Below, one piece after another: positions 41,689 through 54,465 of a stretch of DNA of 64,000 bases (positions within the stretch are counted from its first letter, which is position 1; each line of letters begins with the position of its first letter). The translations under genes and the position numbers were made by a program. This stretch comes from Chrysemys picta bellii. Lineage: Eukaryota; Chordata; Testudines; Emydidae. The stretch spans positions 83,454,981 to 83,518,980 of the forward strand of contig NC_088800.1 of the NCBI RefSeq assembly GCF_011386835.1. The letters run 5' to 3'. The notes under the pieces were generated by a model, which saw nothing but the letters and a program-made list of their open reading frames with translations, was not told the origin of the DNA and made no database searches.

Positions 41689-44600
41689 CATCCAAAAATT
41701 GACAGCTAGTTAGGTAAATTTTATAAAATATGATGGATATTTTGAGAATAAAGAAAATAATACATACAGGATTGCATGTAACTAGAACAAGGTAGATAGT
41801 TACTCTCTTCTTTGGGTTTTCCAGTGTGCCCTGCCTTCTCTGTCTTCTAGGCTATAACCTTTTTAGTTTCAGGAACCATCTTTACTTTCGTGTCTTGTCC
41901 TATGCCAACCTCATTGGCAGCAATTAACATGTAATAGCTGATAATGAGGTTGCAAAGTTTTTGACACCATATAATTTTTTTCTTTGTATGGATTTATGCT
42001 CCCTGCAGCAGCTTTGCACCTAAGGACTTATTTTAGTCAGAGAGTCTTGTGCAGGCAACAAATATTACTTGGGTATTCAAGCGTTTCCATAAAGAACTTC
42101 ACCACAGCTAACAGCACAGCATTTCTTCCAAGATCTGATTGCTTTTAGGATTCAGTTAAAAAGGACTTGTAATACTGTCTGTCTGTAACAGTGCCATCTG
42201 GGAAGTAGGCTGCAAATGCCTAGTTTCAGGGAGAATGAGTTAAGTGAATATTTGGGGGAAGTGTGAGAGACGGATTTGAGGCCTAACCCTGCTCTCCCAC
42301 TGACAACATTGGGAGTTTTGCCATACATTTCAATGGAACAGGACCAGGTCTTTTCTTGTTTACTGGAGGAAAAGCTAATTAGGATGGATCACATTGAGAG
42401 ATGGGATTTGAAGAGGGTGGTGTGTGTTAAACTAATGAAAATTTTATGATTTGAGAACAGCTGAATGGAGACCTTCAAATCTGATGACCAAAATTAACAG
42501 AAATTGCATGCCAGGAGAGTGGATTTTTACAGATGAGTTTCAGAACCCTCATTAGAAAACATTAAAATGGAGGTGGTGCGGACAGTATATTATTGCTAGC
42601 TAAACAATGAATCTGTGTGTGTGTGGGGGGGGGAGGGGAATCCTATATTTTCGCTAACAGTAACAATAATTAATACATTCTCTGAAATCACAACCAAAAC
42701 CCAAATAATACTTTTACAAAGACGATGCTCAACACTGATCATTTCATTAGTGCTTTGATTTGACATACAGTGACAGACATGGAAATTGGTTACTTCCTAA
42801 CTTCCATAGAGTTCACTAGTTTATTTTCTTTAGATCTTTACATTGATGGAGACAACTGTGGGCTATCAGGTGAGACTGCCCCATCAAACTGGTTTATGCA
42901 CATGCTGCAAAAGCAGCATTTATGGTAGTTCTTGTGTCTGGTAGGAAATCCACTTTCACCTCACAGTACGTTAATATATTTCTGCTCCTACCGTAGCAGA
43001 AGTTCTCTCCACAGCAATCCCTGCAAGGTTGGGACAAATGCCTACACACATGCAGACCATATCCTGTCCTCAATGAGCCCTGCAGCAGCTACAGAGCCGT
43101 CTCGTTGCAGATTTTGCAGGGGGAACCAGAATTGTGGCATCCAGGTTTCCCCCCCAGCCTTTTTGCAAATATTTGGCCCCTAGTATGTATCAAAGACAGT
43201 TCTTGCTGACAGGCATGCTTTTCACCCTTCATTAATTATCTAAATTATATCAGAGCATCATCAGTTTCCAAAGGGGTCCATATTTATTGCTTAACTCTAG
43301 ATCATATTACCAATGCCATTGTAAACACGTTAGTGAGCAATCTCAATTCTATTGGCAACTATTGGGCAATATAGACTCTTCTTATTAGAGAATATGGTTC
43401 ATCTAATTCTTGTGATTAGTGTTGGCAGGATTGTTCCATGGTGTTAACGCTGCTGGGTAAAATGAGTGGCTTTCGATGCTTATTTGCACTCTTCTCACTC
43501 AAAAGTGCTCTTTGTTCTTTTAAAGTAAAATTGTGCAGTCAATGGGGAGAACTAATGGCCTGGGTTATTTGAATGATCATGTTATTTCATGTAGACATGT
43601 TGTTAACTGTGCATGCATATGGGTTTTTTCCTTTCTTTTTTCCCCCCGGGGATGAGGGTTTTTTTGTGTCTGTGTGTTGCTTTTTTGTGCTCCCTAAATT
43701 TTTATAAGCATGTTTCAGATTTGGATTTGTTGTGTTCCGTTCACATTTAAAGGTCCCTGATTCCCTATTGACATGTTTGGAGTAAATTCTGTATTTTGGT
43801 GCTTTTTGGAAGTTTGTGCCAGACCGGTATTATCTTAGCACAGTTGTTAGTGTGTAAATCTGTCTGTATTGTGGCATATAAACAATTGAGTTTTCCCTGT
43901 GCAGATCTACCGAAAACCAGCTTTGTTTCTCCTTCTCTTCCCAGCCAGCCATGCTGGTTATCCAGTGTATGACAGTGAAAATTTCAGTTTTAAAATCATA
44001 TACTAGTAGCTTATCTTTCATATTTAAAACAACTCCTTTGTAGTGATTTCCTAGAGGGCATTCTTAGATAGCAGCGTGGTGTGTTGATTTGATTTGAGCT
44101 GGATGGTAGTTACGAGGGTTCTCAAGGGCAAAAGCATCCTTTTGGAACCTCCCAGGTTTGCCGCACTTTAGGAAAAGCCGTTGTAATGTCATTAAAGGTG
44201 TCACGCTTGTTATCTGCTTTTTGCTTAAAAAAAAAAAGAGAAGAAGCTACAAATAAGCCAGTGTCACAAGATCCTTCTTGTAATTGAGGGTCCTAAATGA
44301 ATTAGCTACGGTGAATGTTCTGCGTAGCTTTCTCTGCTGTGAAGAAGGTTCCTTTTGTCCATCACAGCCTGAGGCAGTCCGAGCAGGATCTGCACATGAA
44401 ATACCTGAGGGCAACATACAGACCCTTTTATGCCATCTCCAGTTTTCAGACTGTCCTCTCCCATTCCCTCAACTTCTTTGGGTGGAAGGAATTCCCAGTA
44501 CCTCTCTTCGGTGATGTTTCATTTCAGTCAGTGCTTGTAAAGTCAACAGTTGCTTTTGTTTTCATTTTTTGGTTGTCTGGCTTAACGTTGTGTGTCCGTT

Positions 44601-44984
44601 CAAGGAAAGACATGGCCAGTAATAGAAAAATACATGGCCGGACGGAGCTTTCAGGTGAAGAACTGGAAACGGAGGGCTCACGTTTCCATGGCGCCTCAAT
44701 CCTCCTGCTGTTGTGCTGACATAGTAGTTGTGTATTAGCCTAGTTTTGTGTCTGGGGGTGGGATTCTGCCTGTTGGCATCCGGGCACAACCTCTGTTGAA
44801 GTGAAGGTGGGAGATGCCTGCACATAGCTGAGGACAGAATTTTCACCTTATTGACGCATTGCTGTAACCAAGTATGGACAAATAAAAATCCAGTGGTTGA
44901 TCTTCCACCCACGCCCTTGTAATGCTGCTCTCTGAGCCCTGTGGAACGCTGGAAAAACATTAATCTGTGCAATGTGTATTTGGG
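41685..44984. other. LMF1 intron, no confirmed feature
   Basis: Mostly AT-rich unique-looking sequence. A G-run with G7AGGGG lies near 42625. A possible 36-nt exon at 42834-42869 is listed as a finding. The frame at 44315-44719 (134 codons) has no recognisable domain. Confidence 0.4.
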
Positions 44985-45110
44985 AATGAGAGCCGGGGCC
45001 TCAGGGTCCCACGGTGCTAACTGCTGCATGAACACACAGTGAGAGGCATTCTTTTCCCCAAAGAGCTGATGGTCTAGAAGGACTAGACAGAGAAAAGCTG
45101 CGAGGTGACG
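44985..45110 (+). repeat. MIR/L2-related tail repeat
   Basis: GCCGGGGCCTCAGGGTCCCA, GTGCTAACTGCTGCATGAAC and CCCAAAGAGCTGATGGTCTA follow the order of the common GGCCCCATTGTGCTA..CAAAGAGCTTACAGTCTA repeat. Confidence 0.6.
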
Positions 45111-48100
45111 TGGTGATATTTAGGGAGTTAAGTCCCCCTCACTGAATGGTGCTGTGCAGTCACATACATATTAAGCGGCTGCTTAGAAGGAGCTTCTACC
45201 TCTTCAGACATGTTATGAAGCATAAAGATGATGCATTTCTGCTGAGAGTATTTCACTGCAAACAGAAGCTGGTGTAGGTGTTGGTCATATAAGTAGGTTA
45301 CAGGATGATAATTTTCTTCGTTATGTTCTCATCTTAAGGGAATTCAAGATACCCATTTTATCATCAACTTGTGAAGGAGCAGGAGACATGCTGTGTTAGT
45401 TCATCTTTGTATTACTGCTACTTAATAATTCACCATGTACGACCACCGTTATGCAATCTCTTCCCTGTGGGGGGGGAAATACTTGTTTTGGTATTAAGAA
45501 GAATGCTGGTACATGAGTTTAAAGTGCTTCACTGAATTTAAGGGAAAGTATGCGAGATTAGTCTAAGTCTTTTAGAAGCTATAGAGAATTCTGTCATCAA
45601 GAATATGATAGTGACTGAAGCCTTTATAAGTATTTCTAATAATAATTGCAAGACATATTCATATTTCAGTCACATGCACATTTCAAATTAATGGGGAGGA
45701 GGCCAAATTTCAGCCTTGGACTTGATTTTTTTTTTTACATCCACTATGTGTGCCTTAGCATTTAGAAAACTTGTGTGTGGAACTCTGGTTGGCGGTCACC
45801 CATATCCATCTGAAAAATTGATTCACTGGCAGATAAAGAATGAGGTCCATCTGAATCGAACACCTAGTTCAAAGTGGGACGTTTCTGTCAGTGAGTTAAC
45901 CGACCAGCTGTTCCAACAAGCTGTCATTGCTCACTCATGCCAAAGATGGGGAATGAGAAATTGAATGATATTGTACCAGAGACCAGAATGTCTCTCTTCT
46001 GTAGACAACACATAAATTGATACTCAGTTATTGATGTTCCCCACTAAAACTGGTTCAGATATTTAAAATAGGGTTTTGTGTATCCTTTTGTAGCTGGGTT
46101 CACCTTCCTCTTGGGTTTTGAAAATGAGCTTAAAATTAACGCCTCAAATGTGGGTGAAGAACAGCCAGCACAAAACTCTCATCAGTGGTTAGTTCAGGAC
46201 CGTAGAAAAACATTGGGCCGAATCCTGAGAACTTCTGATCACTTGCAGCTCCCATTGTCTTCTACTCAGCACCCCTCAGGACTGGGTCCATTCTTACTGA
46301 TGGGTACAGGCTGTCGGAAATGGACTTTGCTCCTCAGAGACTCTCACAGTTTTTAAAATCTTGGTTAATTTAAAGAGAACTAAATCCAATGAATAGCAGG
46401 TCCCCCTCAGTCAACACAACCCCTACAATGTGGGAATCTGATAATAATGCGTTCCAGTTGTAAACTCCACCACCCTTTTAATACTTTTGGGGCCTTTTTC
46501 AGTTAAATCTACTCAGCATGAGTATAATCTTATTTTACTGTTCAGTGCAATGTTGTTGCAAGCAGACCAGGCTAATTAAACTCCACAGTCGTTCGTGTCC
46601 TGACACTTTTGATTGAGTAACTGTAGTAATTCATGTTGAAATAGAACAGTCAACCCAGCGAGAGCTGACATTGGAGGCATATTTCATACAGCCGTAATGA
46701 GGGTAAATTTCAGGTATGCATACTCTTTCCCAGCCCTCACCCAATATGGCTGCAGCTCAGTGTTTACTCAAGGAAATTAAAGCCAGCAATGTGCACGCTG
46801 GGTTTTTTTATTTGTTTTTTTGCATCTTTAAAGAAACAACACACAACACTCGCCCTTGCTGTTAAAGTTTGTGCATGGTTGATTTTAGTGAATGGATTAA
46901 AAGAGTAAATCTTTTCTCCTACATTCCAAATCATACATCAGAAATCATAAGGGAAACATTTCTATCCTGTGAGTTAACCCAATTTTAATTGTGATGTCTG
47001 GAGGTGTGCTGTTTCTTAAGGTAATTGGTTGAGGGTCAGTGGCTGCCCTTAGATATATGGGCACACTAATCTGAGAATCATTTCGACCAAGGTTGAAGTG
47101 CCAGTAAAGGTTGTGAAAGTTAATTTTATAGGAGTTTGTGCAAAAGAGCAGCAAACCATTTTGTAGTTATGTTTTTTTTTGCTTTCTCTCGTGACAGTTT
47201 TATTATTATTTTTTATTATTATTATTCGTGCTTTAAATTCATTTAGTGTAGGTTGACCTGATTAGCAGTCAAAGCTGTGTTCAAATATAGGGGGCCTAAG
47301 GGGAGGGAATTCATAAACTCATGTGGAGACTACCCTATTCAAAAGCAAGTCAGGAAAAGAGCCAGAATTCGATCAGATTCACTGATTGCGTCTCTTCGGT
47401 TACCTTTCTTTAGTTTGACTTCCAAGATACAGCAGAGCTCGCCTAAAATTCATTTAAAACCAGAAAAGGGATGTTTAAAATATACCCTAGCACATTGCTC
47501 CTTACAGGCAATAAACTTTCAGGATTCTCTCTTTGTCTAGATATCCAGATCATGTAGCAATGCATATGCTACCACATGTTTGCATAAATGTTTGTGGCAC
47601 CAGGGCCAGAGATAGATAGGATCCAGAAATGTATGGAGAACAAACTGTCAGATTTGAGCTTCATCAAACATATCTCAGTGCATAACTTTTCGCGATACAA
47701 TTTTGTGAGTCTTTCTCTAATCAGTACCTCATAATGACTGATAAAGTTTGGGGTGTAACCATTTCCATTGTGACCCTTTAAACTTACACCTCAAATCTCT
47801 TCAATCATCACGTGGGCTGAAACGTTTCAGACTTTGATTCTGTCCAAAAGTGCCCTTTAAAAACAAATAGTTGCAGCAAAATCCGGTTAGATATTGGTGA
47901 ACTGTGCAAGCGTTGAGGAAAAGTGTGATCCCAGGGTTTTACAAAATGGTTGCTGTGCCGTTTTCACTTGGATAATTCAGAAAGGATCGAACTATATATC
48001 TGGGCATGTCAGTAGTCCTCATTGAGGAGCGGTAACAACCACAAAGCTTGAGAACATTAATCAGCAGTTGAAGTTACATTTGAGCTTGCTCAGCAAGAAA

Positions 48101-49304
48101 TCAACAAAGATGCCAGCAGACCCTAATTGGAGTCCTTTTGTACCATCCCTTCCTGCGTAACCTGAGCAGGCTGCCTGCCAGGAACCAGTGCTGTTTGGTC
48201 CCAGGCCAAAACATAGTGTATGAAACGGTGGTGTCCTGGTGAGTGAATAATTGCTTAGAAAGAGTTTGGTTAAAAGAGAGAGCAAGATCAGTGTAGCAAA
48301 GCTATCAATTAAACTGGAGAAAACACCTAGCGAGTCCAGCTTAAATTATTGGCCAGCACCGACAAAGCTTCCCTGGATTATAGTTAAACCGTGGTCTGCG
48401 CTCTGTTTCAAAGTCCATATTCTGGCTTGAAATACGGCTGCTTGCTTTTTCAGCAGCGTGACTTCAGCGTGCTTTCTCAAAATCATTTTCTGTCGTCCTG
48501 GAGAATCCCCTGAGCTTTGCAGTTTAAATAAAAGCCAGACCTCAAATGAAAGCTTTGTAATGCTCAAGCAACCCACGTTGACGGTTTCTTCAGCACAGCA
48601 CGACCCTTTTTCCAAAAGCAAACAAGATAGTCCTCCTCCTCAATGAAAGATTCTGGGCTAGTAAAACTCCCGGCCGTGAAATGCAACTTTAATTGCTTCT
48701 CCGGTTACCTTTACCTTCCCTCCGCCTGCAAAGAAAAGTTCGGCGGGTCGAGGTATCTGCTAGCATTCTGGGATTGTGAACATTCTGCTCAGAAGAGGAA
48801 CTTTAAGACTTGTTAATGAGATGCCGTGTAACATCCTGTAGGACTCTTCCTGGCTATGGGGGCAAGGAGTTGAGCATGTGTTAGGAAAGAGTATTGACAA
48901 TAGTTTTTCAGTGGTATCAGTATCCAGGGAAGAGCATTCTAGTTTTAAGGTGCTGGTTTTGACCTAAAGAGTGCTAACTTTATCGGGTGTCTGCTATTTG
49001 AGGGATCACCTCTTGCCCTGTGATAGCCAGGGTTGTAGTCATCCAGGGAACTAGCTCTCCCTTGGCTGGAAAGGGAGATTACTGGTGGCAGGACCGTCTC
49101 AGTAAGGAGTCTGGAATTCACTTCCTTGCTGAGCCGGGGGGACATGCTGCAAGAGTCGTCTCTTCTCCTTGGCTTTTCTGGTGCAGCTGCGATGGAGGGA
49201 GGAAAGTTGAATCAGAACCGCACGGTGCACTGCTTTGGGTCTGGGAAGGTCTCTCCCTCAGAGTTGACTTGGTACCTTTTAAATGTTGCTTGTGACACAG
49301 AGAG
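45111..49304. other. LMF1 intron, no recognised gene
   Basis: About 4 kb without identifiable transposons. It holds an ATT-rich tract at 47200-47226 and a slightly GC-richer stretch at 48660-48760 with several CpGs (CTCCCGGCCGTG, TTCGGCGGGTCGAGG) that may be a conserved noncoding or CpG-bearing element. Open frames lack support. Confidence 0.4.
47200..47226. repeat. (ATT)n microsatellite
   Basis: Imperfect TTATTATT units interrupted by a T-run. Confidence 0.85.
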
Positions 49305-49540
49305 AGAGACAGTGTGGCCCAGTAGATAGGGCGCTGGACTGGGAGACAGGCTGCTGCTGGATGATCTTGGGCAAATCACTTCACCCCTCCGTGCCTCTGT
49401 CTCCATTTTCACCCTTCTCTATTAAACTGGAAGCAGTTTAGGGCAGGGACTGCCTCTTACTGTGTGTTTACAGCACAACGGGGAAGCAATCTCGGGTGAG
49501 CACTATTGTAATATAAATAACCAATAATTGTATAAAGCAC
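49305..49540 (+). repeat. MIR-type SINE, near full length
   Basis: All parts in order: GTGTGGCCCAGTAGATAGGG, CGCTGGACTGGGAGACAGG, GATCTTGGGCAAATCACTTC, CTCCGTGCCTCTGTCTCCAT, and the tail TTTAGGGCAGGGACTGCCTC..ATTGTAATATAAATAA. It is the best preserved MIR-like copy in the window. Confidence 0.85.
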
Positions 49541-51254
49541 TGGATAGGGGGAAATGGGATGAATCAATAAATGTAGCTGGTATAACAGAGAGCTTGGTCG
49601 TGAGGGTGTTGATGTACTTGGATGTGACGACAACTGTTCTGTCCCAGCAATATCGAATGCTAGTCGAGTGGGGTACGTAGCGTAGTTGTACTCAATTACT
49701 CTTCCTCCCAAGGTGTTGTCATGGTCTTCTCTGCTTCGGCCTGCATGCCGTACGGTCAGCAACTATATTCGTTCACACTCTTAAGTATTTTCCAAAGAAC
49801 GTCTTTGCAAATGAAGGAATTGTGTAACTGGAAATGGCTTTCAGTCATTGTAGTCAAGAAGCGAGCACCGTTCTAGTTCACCTTCCTGTTATTCATCTTA
49901 CCAAGTAACCTGATCTTCAAAATCTCTACTGTATCCTGCTGGACTGAATCCGGTAGCAGAAAAATGACTTAATGTAGGCCTCAGGGGATTTCATCACTAA
50001 TAATAAACCACTAGAGGAATCAGTGAGTATTTTGCATTGGCGTTCATGAAACCGGCGTTTTGCCATTTATCTTCAGAGAGTAGCAGCTTTTCTTTTTTCT
50101 GTTTTGGGGCTCGCCACACTTACAAGGCAAGAGCTGCAATGAGGATATACGGCAAAGCCAGCTCGACTGAGACCACGCAACACAGGGCCCGTATATTTTG
50201 TTTTCCATAGTTTAGCTAGTGCTGATAAAATCAAATGCAAACAGCAGTTTAAAAGGGTTTGGCTTATGAAATACTGTTTTGCTCCTATGTGGAGTGTAGA
50301 ATTACATGATTGATTTGTACGCGTAATTGGTAGCACGGTGGTTATTTATTTTTAAAAATGCTGAAATGTGTGTTTTGGAGATTGCTCTTCATCCACTGGA
50401 CAGATACTGTTTGATCGCTGTAATCATTTACATGTTTTGTTTTTATTTTGTTTTGTTACGTTTATTTCCTCCGCTGTGCAAACTTGGAGTAATGTTGCTT
50501 GCGTAGTTAAAGGGAGACAGTTGTGTGTAGTTTTGAGAGAGAGTAATCCATTCCCTTTTCAGCATTAGTAAAATCTCCAGCTGCCTTCTCCACTCCCCAC
50601 TACCACATTATAAAGGGAGTTCTTCACAAGTTAAAAATAAAACTAAGCTATCTCTTTGTGGTTATTCATTTCTACACTGGGAAGTGTCTCCTTTTTTAAC
50701 CTCCTGTTATCCATATGTTGCATTCTTGATAACTCTCCCCAGCAACACTACAAGGTAGGGTCGGCCTTTTGAGAATTATTCAAAGTGACCCTTGCTTGTC
50801 TCCTCTTCCCCTTCTTTTTGCCCGAAGCTGTCCCCTAGATTTCAGTCCATCCCGCCAGCTCTCACTGCTGTATTAAAGATCTATGGCTTGCACCTGGTTT
50901 AATGCTCAAGACAGGTTGCCAAGGAGAATTGACAACATGCAAAACCCTGGGCTATGGGTGGCAGAGATGTAAATTGGAGAGCGAATGGGTTAGGGTTACT
51001 CCGGAGGTTTTGCAATTTCATATGTGGCTAGTTCCTTCCTGGAGCCAGAGATGGTTCATGGCTTCTGACCATGCTCAGGATGTTTTCTGAGTAGAATTAG
51101 TCAGGTCTGAATTTACACAAGCAAAGGATCAGATCTTAAGATTCAGCATGAGATAAATCACTATTTAGCGTTACTCAGTATGCCTCTCCTGACTGGAGGC
51201 TTCCAGACAATGGAGTAAATGCTGTGATCCTGAATTAAACGAAACCGGAGAAAG
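49541..51254. other. LMF1 intron, no recognised feature
   Basis: No exon or transposon was identified. Confidence 0.4.
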
Positions 51255-51540
51255 TCTTGACAATGGGCAAGGTACTTCCCCTTTCTGTGCCTCATTTCCC
51301 TGCCTGTGAAATGAGGAGAATGCAAAGCACCTGGAGATCTAAGGATGAGAAGTATTCTACACTAGATACTGTGCATGCTAAGTATTGTGTTGAGTAATCT
51401 GTCTCTTGCTGGTACGTATGACTGTGGCAGCTCCTAGGAGCCTCAATCCTGGACCAGTACCCTGTTGTGCTAGGCGCTGTACAAACACGCAACAAAAAGA
51501 GAGAGACTGTCCCAAAGCGGTCGCAATTTTATATAAAAAT
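51255..51540 (+). repeat. MIR-type SINE with tail
   Basis: GACAATGGGCAAGGTACTTC, TCTGTGCCTCATTTCCCTGC, AATGCAAAGCACCTGGAGAT; then GTGGCAGCTCCTAGGAGCCT, GGACCAGTACCCTGTTGTGC and TAGGCGCTGTACAAACACGC. Either one long element or two adjacent pieces. Confidence 0.75.
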
Positions 51541-54335
51541 CTGTAAATGTATTTTAATGCATACATTTCTGTGGTATCTAGACTCCCTCCCATCCAGCAT
51601 GTTCCACTCCCAAAAGCTCATGTCTTCTGCACCACCAAGGGTAGATTATGTGGGGTCTCTGTTTACTTCAGTTGTTCTATAATTCTGATCTGGACACAGA
51701 GGGGTTATGATGCTTACATTTTCCTTGTCCATTAAATCACCTTGGAGCCTTTTAATTACGTTCATATAGCAGGCGGTTCCTACAGTTTGCAAGGTTGTGT
51801 TAGCTTGTAGCAAGTCTAATAACAATGAGGTAGAACTATATACATCGGAGATCATGGAATTCTGCCTGTGGTTCATTACCAAATAGTTATGGGTCCTTGT
51901 TTCTCTCCCCGAGTCACAAAGGTGATCTCCAAAGATTGATGCTAGGCTTGTGTAATCTATCTTTTACCAGCCATTTAGTGCAGATTATGAGTTTGTTGTG
52001 AAGAATTCAACAGACGTTTTCTGTGTAAAGTAATTCCAAATTATAGCAACTTCTGGTAGCGTCTTTTATAGATGAATGCAGACAGATGTGAAAAGTGGGA
52101 GGGGGGAAAACCCCACTTGATTCTGTTTATCATTAATACTGACATTGTTTAATATGTGGTTTTTGGTTAGTAGAGTGCCCCTTTTTAATTTGCTTCTGTA
52201 AAACAGGAGTCATTAATACACTGATTAGGGAATTCTTGAACTCTTTCCCAGTAGTTTTCTTCGTTACTGCAGATGTTAAATTCCAAGGCCAAGGCTATAA
52301 ACAATATTAGCATGGGGATGACAGATGGGTGGTTTAATTTTGGTGCCTGGTCTCAGACTGGTTTTGACGCTGACGTTTCAGCTAGTTGGGCTAAAAATGA
52401 ATAATTGGGACATGCGTGGTTTCATTGTAAAGATACATGTTTATCTGAGGGAGGGATGAGACAGCAAGACAACAGAGTTGATTGTTTTTTTAAAGAATTA
52501 AGTTCAAATCGATCAAAAAATACTTCAATATATTTCCCCTCACCCTGCAGGACTCAAGTTGACCTTTAGGGAATAACCTGGGACTGGTGGTTTGGTTAAT
52601 CCATTTTTATTTGCCAGATTTTAACTAATCAATGCCCCGTATTTCCCAGATGGTCTTAGATGTAAAGAATCTCAGCACTCGTTAAAGCCAGAGGCTAATG
52701 ACGTGGATTAGACCCGGGCATGCTGTGGGGCCATTACTGTACAAACTATGCCCCATGCATCTTTGCTGTTCCAGTCCTCAGCTCGCTCTAAATGGGCTGC
52801 CCATCCTAGAGAACTGTTACAAACCGGAGTGGTTTTGGGATGTGAACAAAGGCCCGCCCTCTTCCTGACTAGATTCTGATGTCACAAGTTTGGGATTTGA
52901 ATTTCGGGCTCCAGAGAAGCTAGTGAATACCAGCCTAATTTAAAGTCTATTGAAGTCAGCGGAGAGACTCCCATTGAGTTCGCTGGGCTTTGGATCAGAC
53001 CCTAAATACCAGTGTCGTGTCGGCTTTCATATCAAGAATAAAGTTAAGAGCTATAAAGACCCCGCTTTAATTAAATTCAAAAGTACCCATAAATTCCGTT
53101 CATTTTTCATTAGCATTTAGTATGAGGAAATCATGACTTCTGGCACTCAGATTTTTAATACGAAAATCAGTGTAGTATGGTCAAATAACAGTTAAATCAA
53201 TTAATGGGTCCAAATTTACTTAATTTACCTCTTCTGTTTTATCTGATGTTAAACAGTTTCATAGTTCTTGTTCCCAGGTTTAAGAAGATACATTTAACTC
53301 TCACCTTGCAGCTATGGAGAATATCTAACGCAGAATGTGTACAGTTCCCTCCCTCAGACTGTCTATCATCCTGTCTTGCTAAAAGTGAGAGGATGAAATG
53401 ATAAAGCGTGTCATACTTTTTATTTATTTATTTTGCTTTTAAGATGTTATAATGTAAAGCTATTCTTAAGAGCTCAGTTTTAGCCTGGGGCAGTTCACAT
53501 GGAGGAAACAGTTTAGAAAGAATACACTACTTTTATTTTACATAAGAGCTGGTTTTGGTTTTTGACATGTGTTTCAGGTTAACAAACAGAATTCCACATT
53601 GCAGAGAACAAAACTAAAATATATAAATTCCCCATCCCGTGTCATTTGAAAGGTTTAGGGACACATTATGTGACATGGCTTCTGCAGTGTGTGGTCTCCG
53701 ATTTATTTATTTTTCCAAACTGAGACACCAGAAAATTACTTTTAAGGCAAGTCCTGTCCACAGATAGGAATGGTTTTAAGGGCTGATGCAGCATTCATAG
53801 CTGTCTAGAATTAAATTTTCAAGAATCGCAAAATGATCTTGATCTGCAGTAGGAATGTTAAATATCGGCCGCTTTTCTATTTGATTGTTTCAATCAAGTG
53901 AATATTTCAGTTGGACTTGCAAGGTTTGAGTTTCCATATGGATCCGATCGCAGGATCAGGACCAGTTATGGAGCCACTCCCCATGTGGAGCTAACACTGA
54001 AGTCAATGGAAAGATATTGGGATCCGGCATTTAACTGAAGGCATTAAAGAACTAAAACTGTACTTCAAGGAGAGGCCGACAATTAGGTCCAAAAATTAGC
54101 TGAACATTTTAAAAATAAAATGTCATCTTATTAGAAATGTTTCCATGAAAATAAAAGCAATAAATGAAGAGGTGGTTTCTTTTTAAATGTCATTTAAACA
54201 GATCCGTGCACTGTTTGCAAATCAGCCGTTGCACCGTTGTGCTAGTGTGTGAGAACCAGGAAGTGAAATGGATTTACCCTGTCAGCAGACCCATGTGAAT
54301 TTCCCTGTCTCAGCTGATGAAAGGGGGGAAAGCAA
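51541..54335. other. LMF1 intron, no recognised gene
   Basis: AT-rich. Short pieces at 52930-53010 (GACTCCCATTGAGTTCGCTG) and 53975-54030 (AACACTGAAGTCAATGGAAA) belong to the dispersed GAAGTCAATGG repeat family. 53030-53190 is AT-rich and unique-looking, possibly conserved noncoding. No exon was recognised. Confidence 0.4.
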
Positions 54336-54465
54336 TCATGTAGGTTGTGAGCTCTCTGGGGCAGAGACCTTTGTTACGTGTATGCAACGCCTAGCGCACA
54401 CTGAGGTCCTGATCTTTGATTGGTGATCCTAGGAGCTGTTGCACTATAAACAGTAATATAATGAC
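54336..54465 (+). repeat. MIR/L2-related tail repeat
   Basis: TTGTGAGCTCTCTGGGGCAG, GCAACGCCTAGCGCACACTG, GGTCCTGATCTTTGATTGGT and CTGTTGCACTATAAACAGTA in the usual order. Confidence 0.7.

Noticed and set aside
44315..44719. 134-codon plus-strand frame
   Set aside because: No recognisable family and no exon signals; it overlaps a long minus-strand frame.
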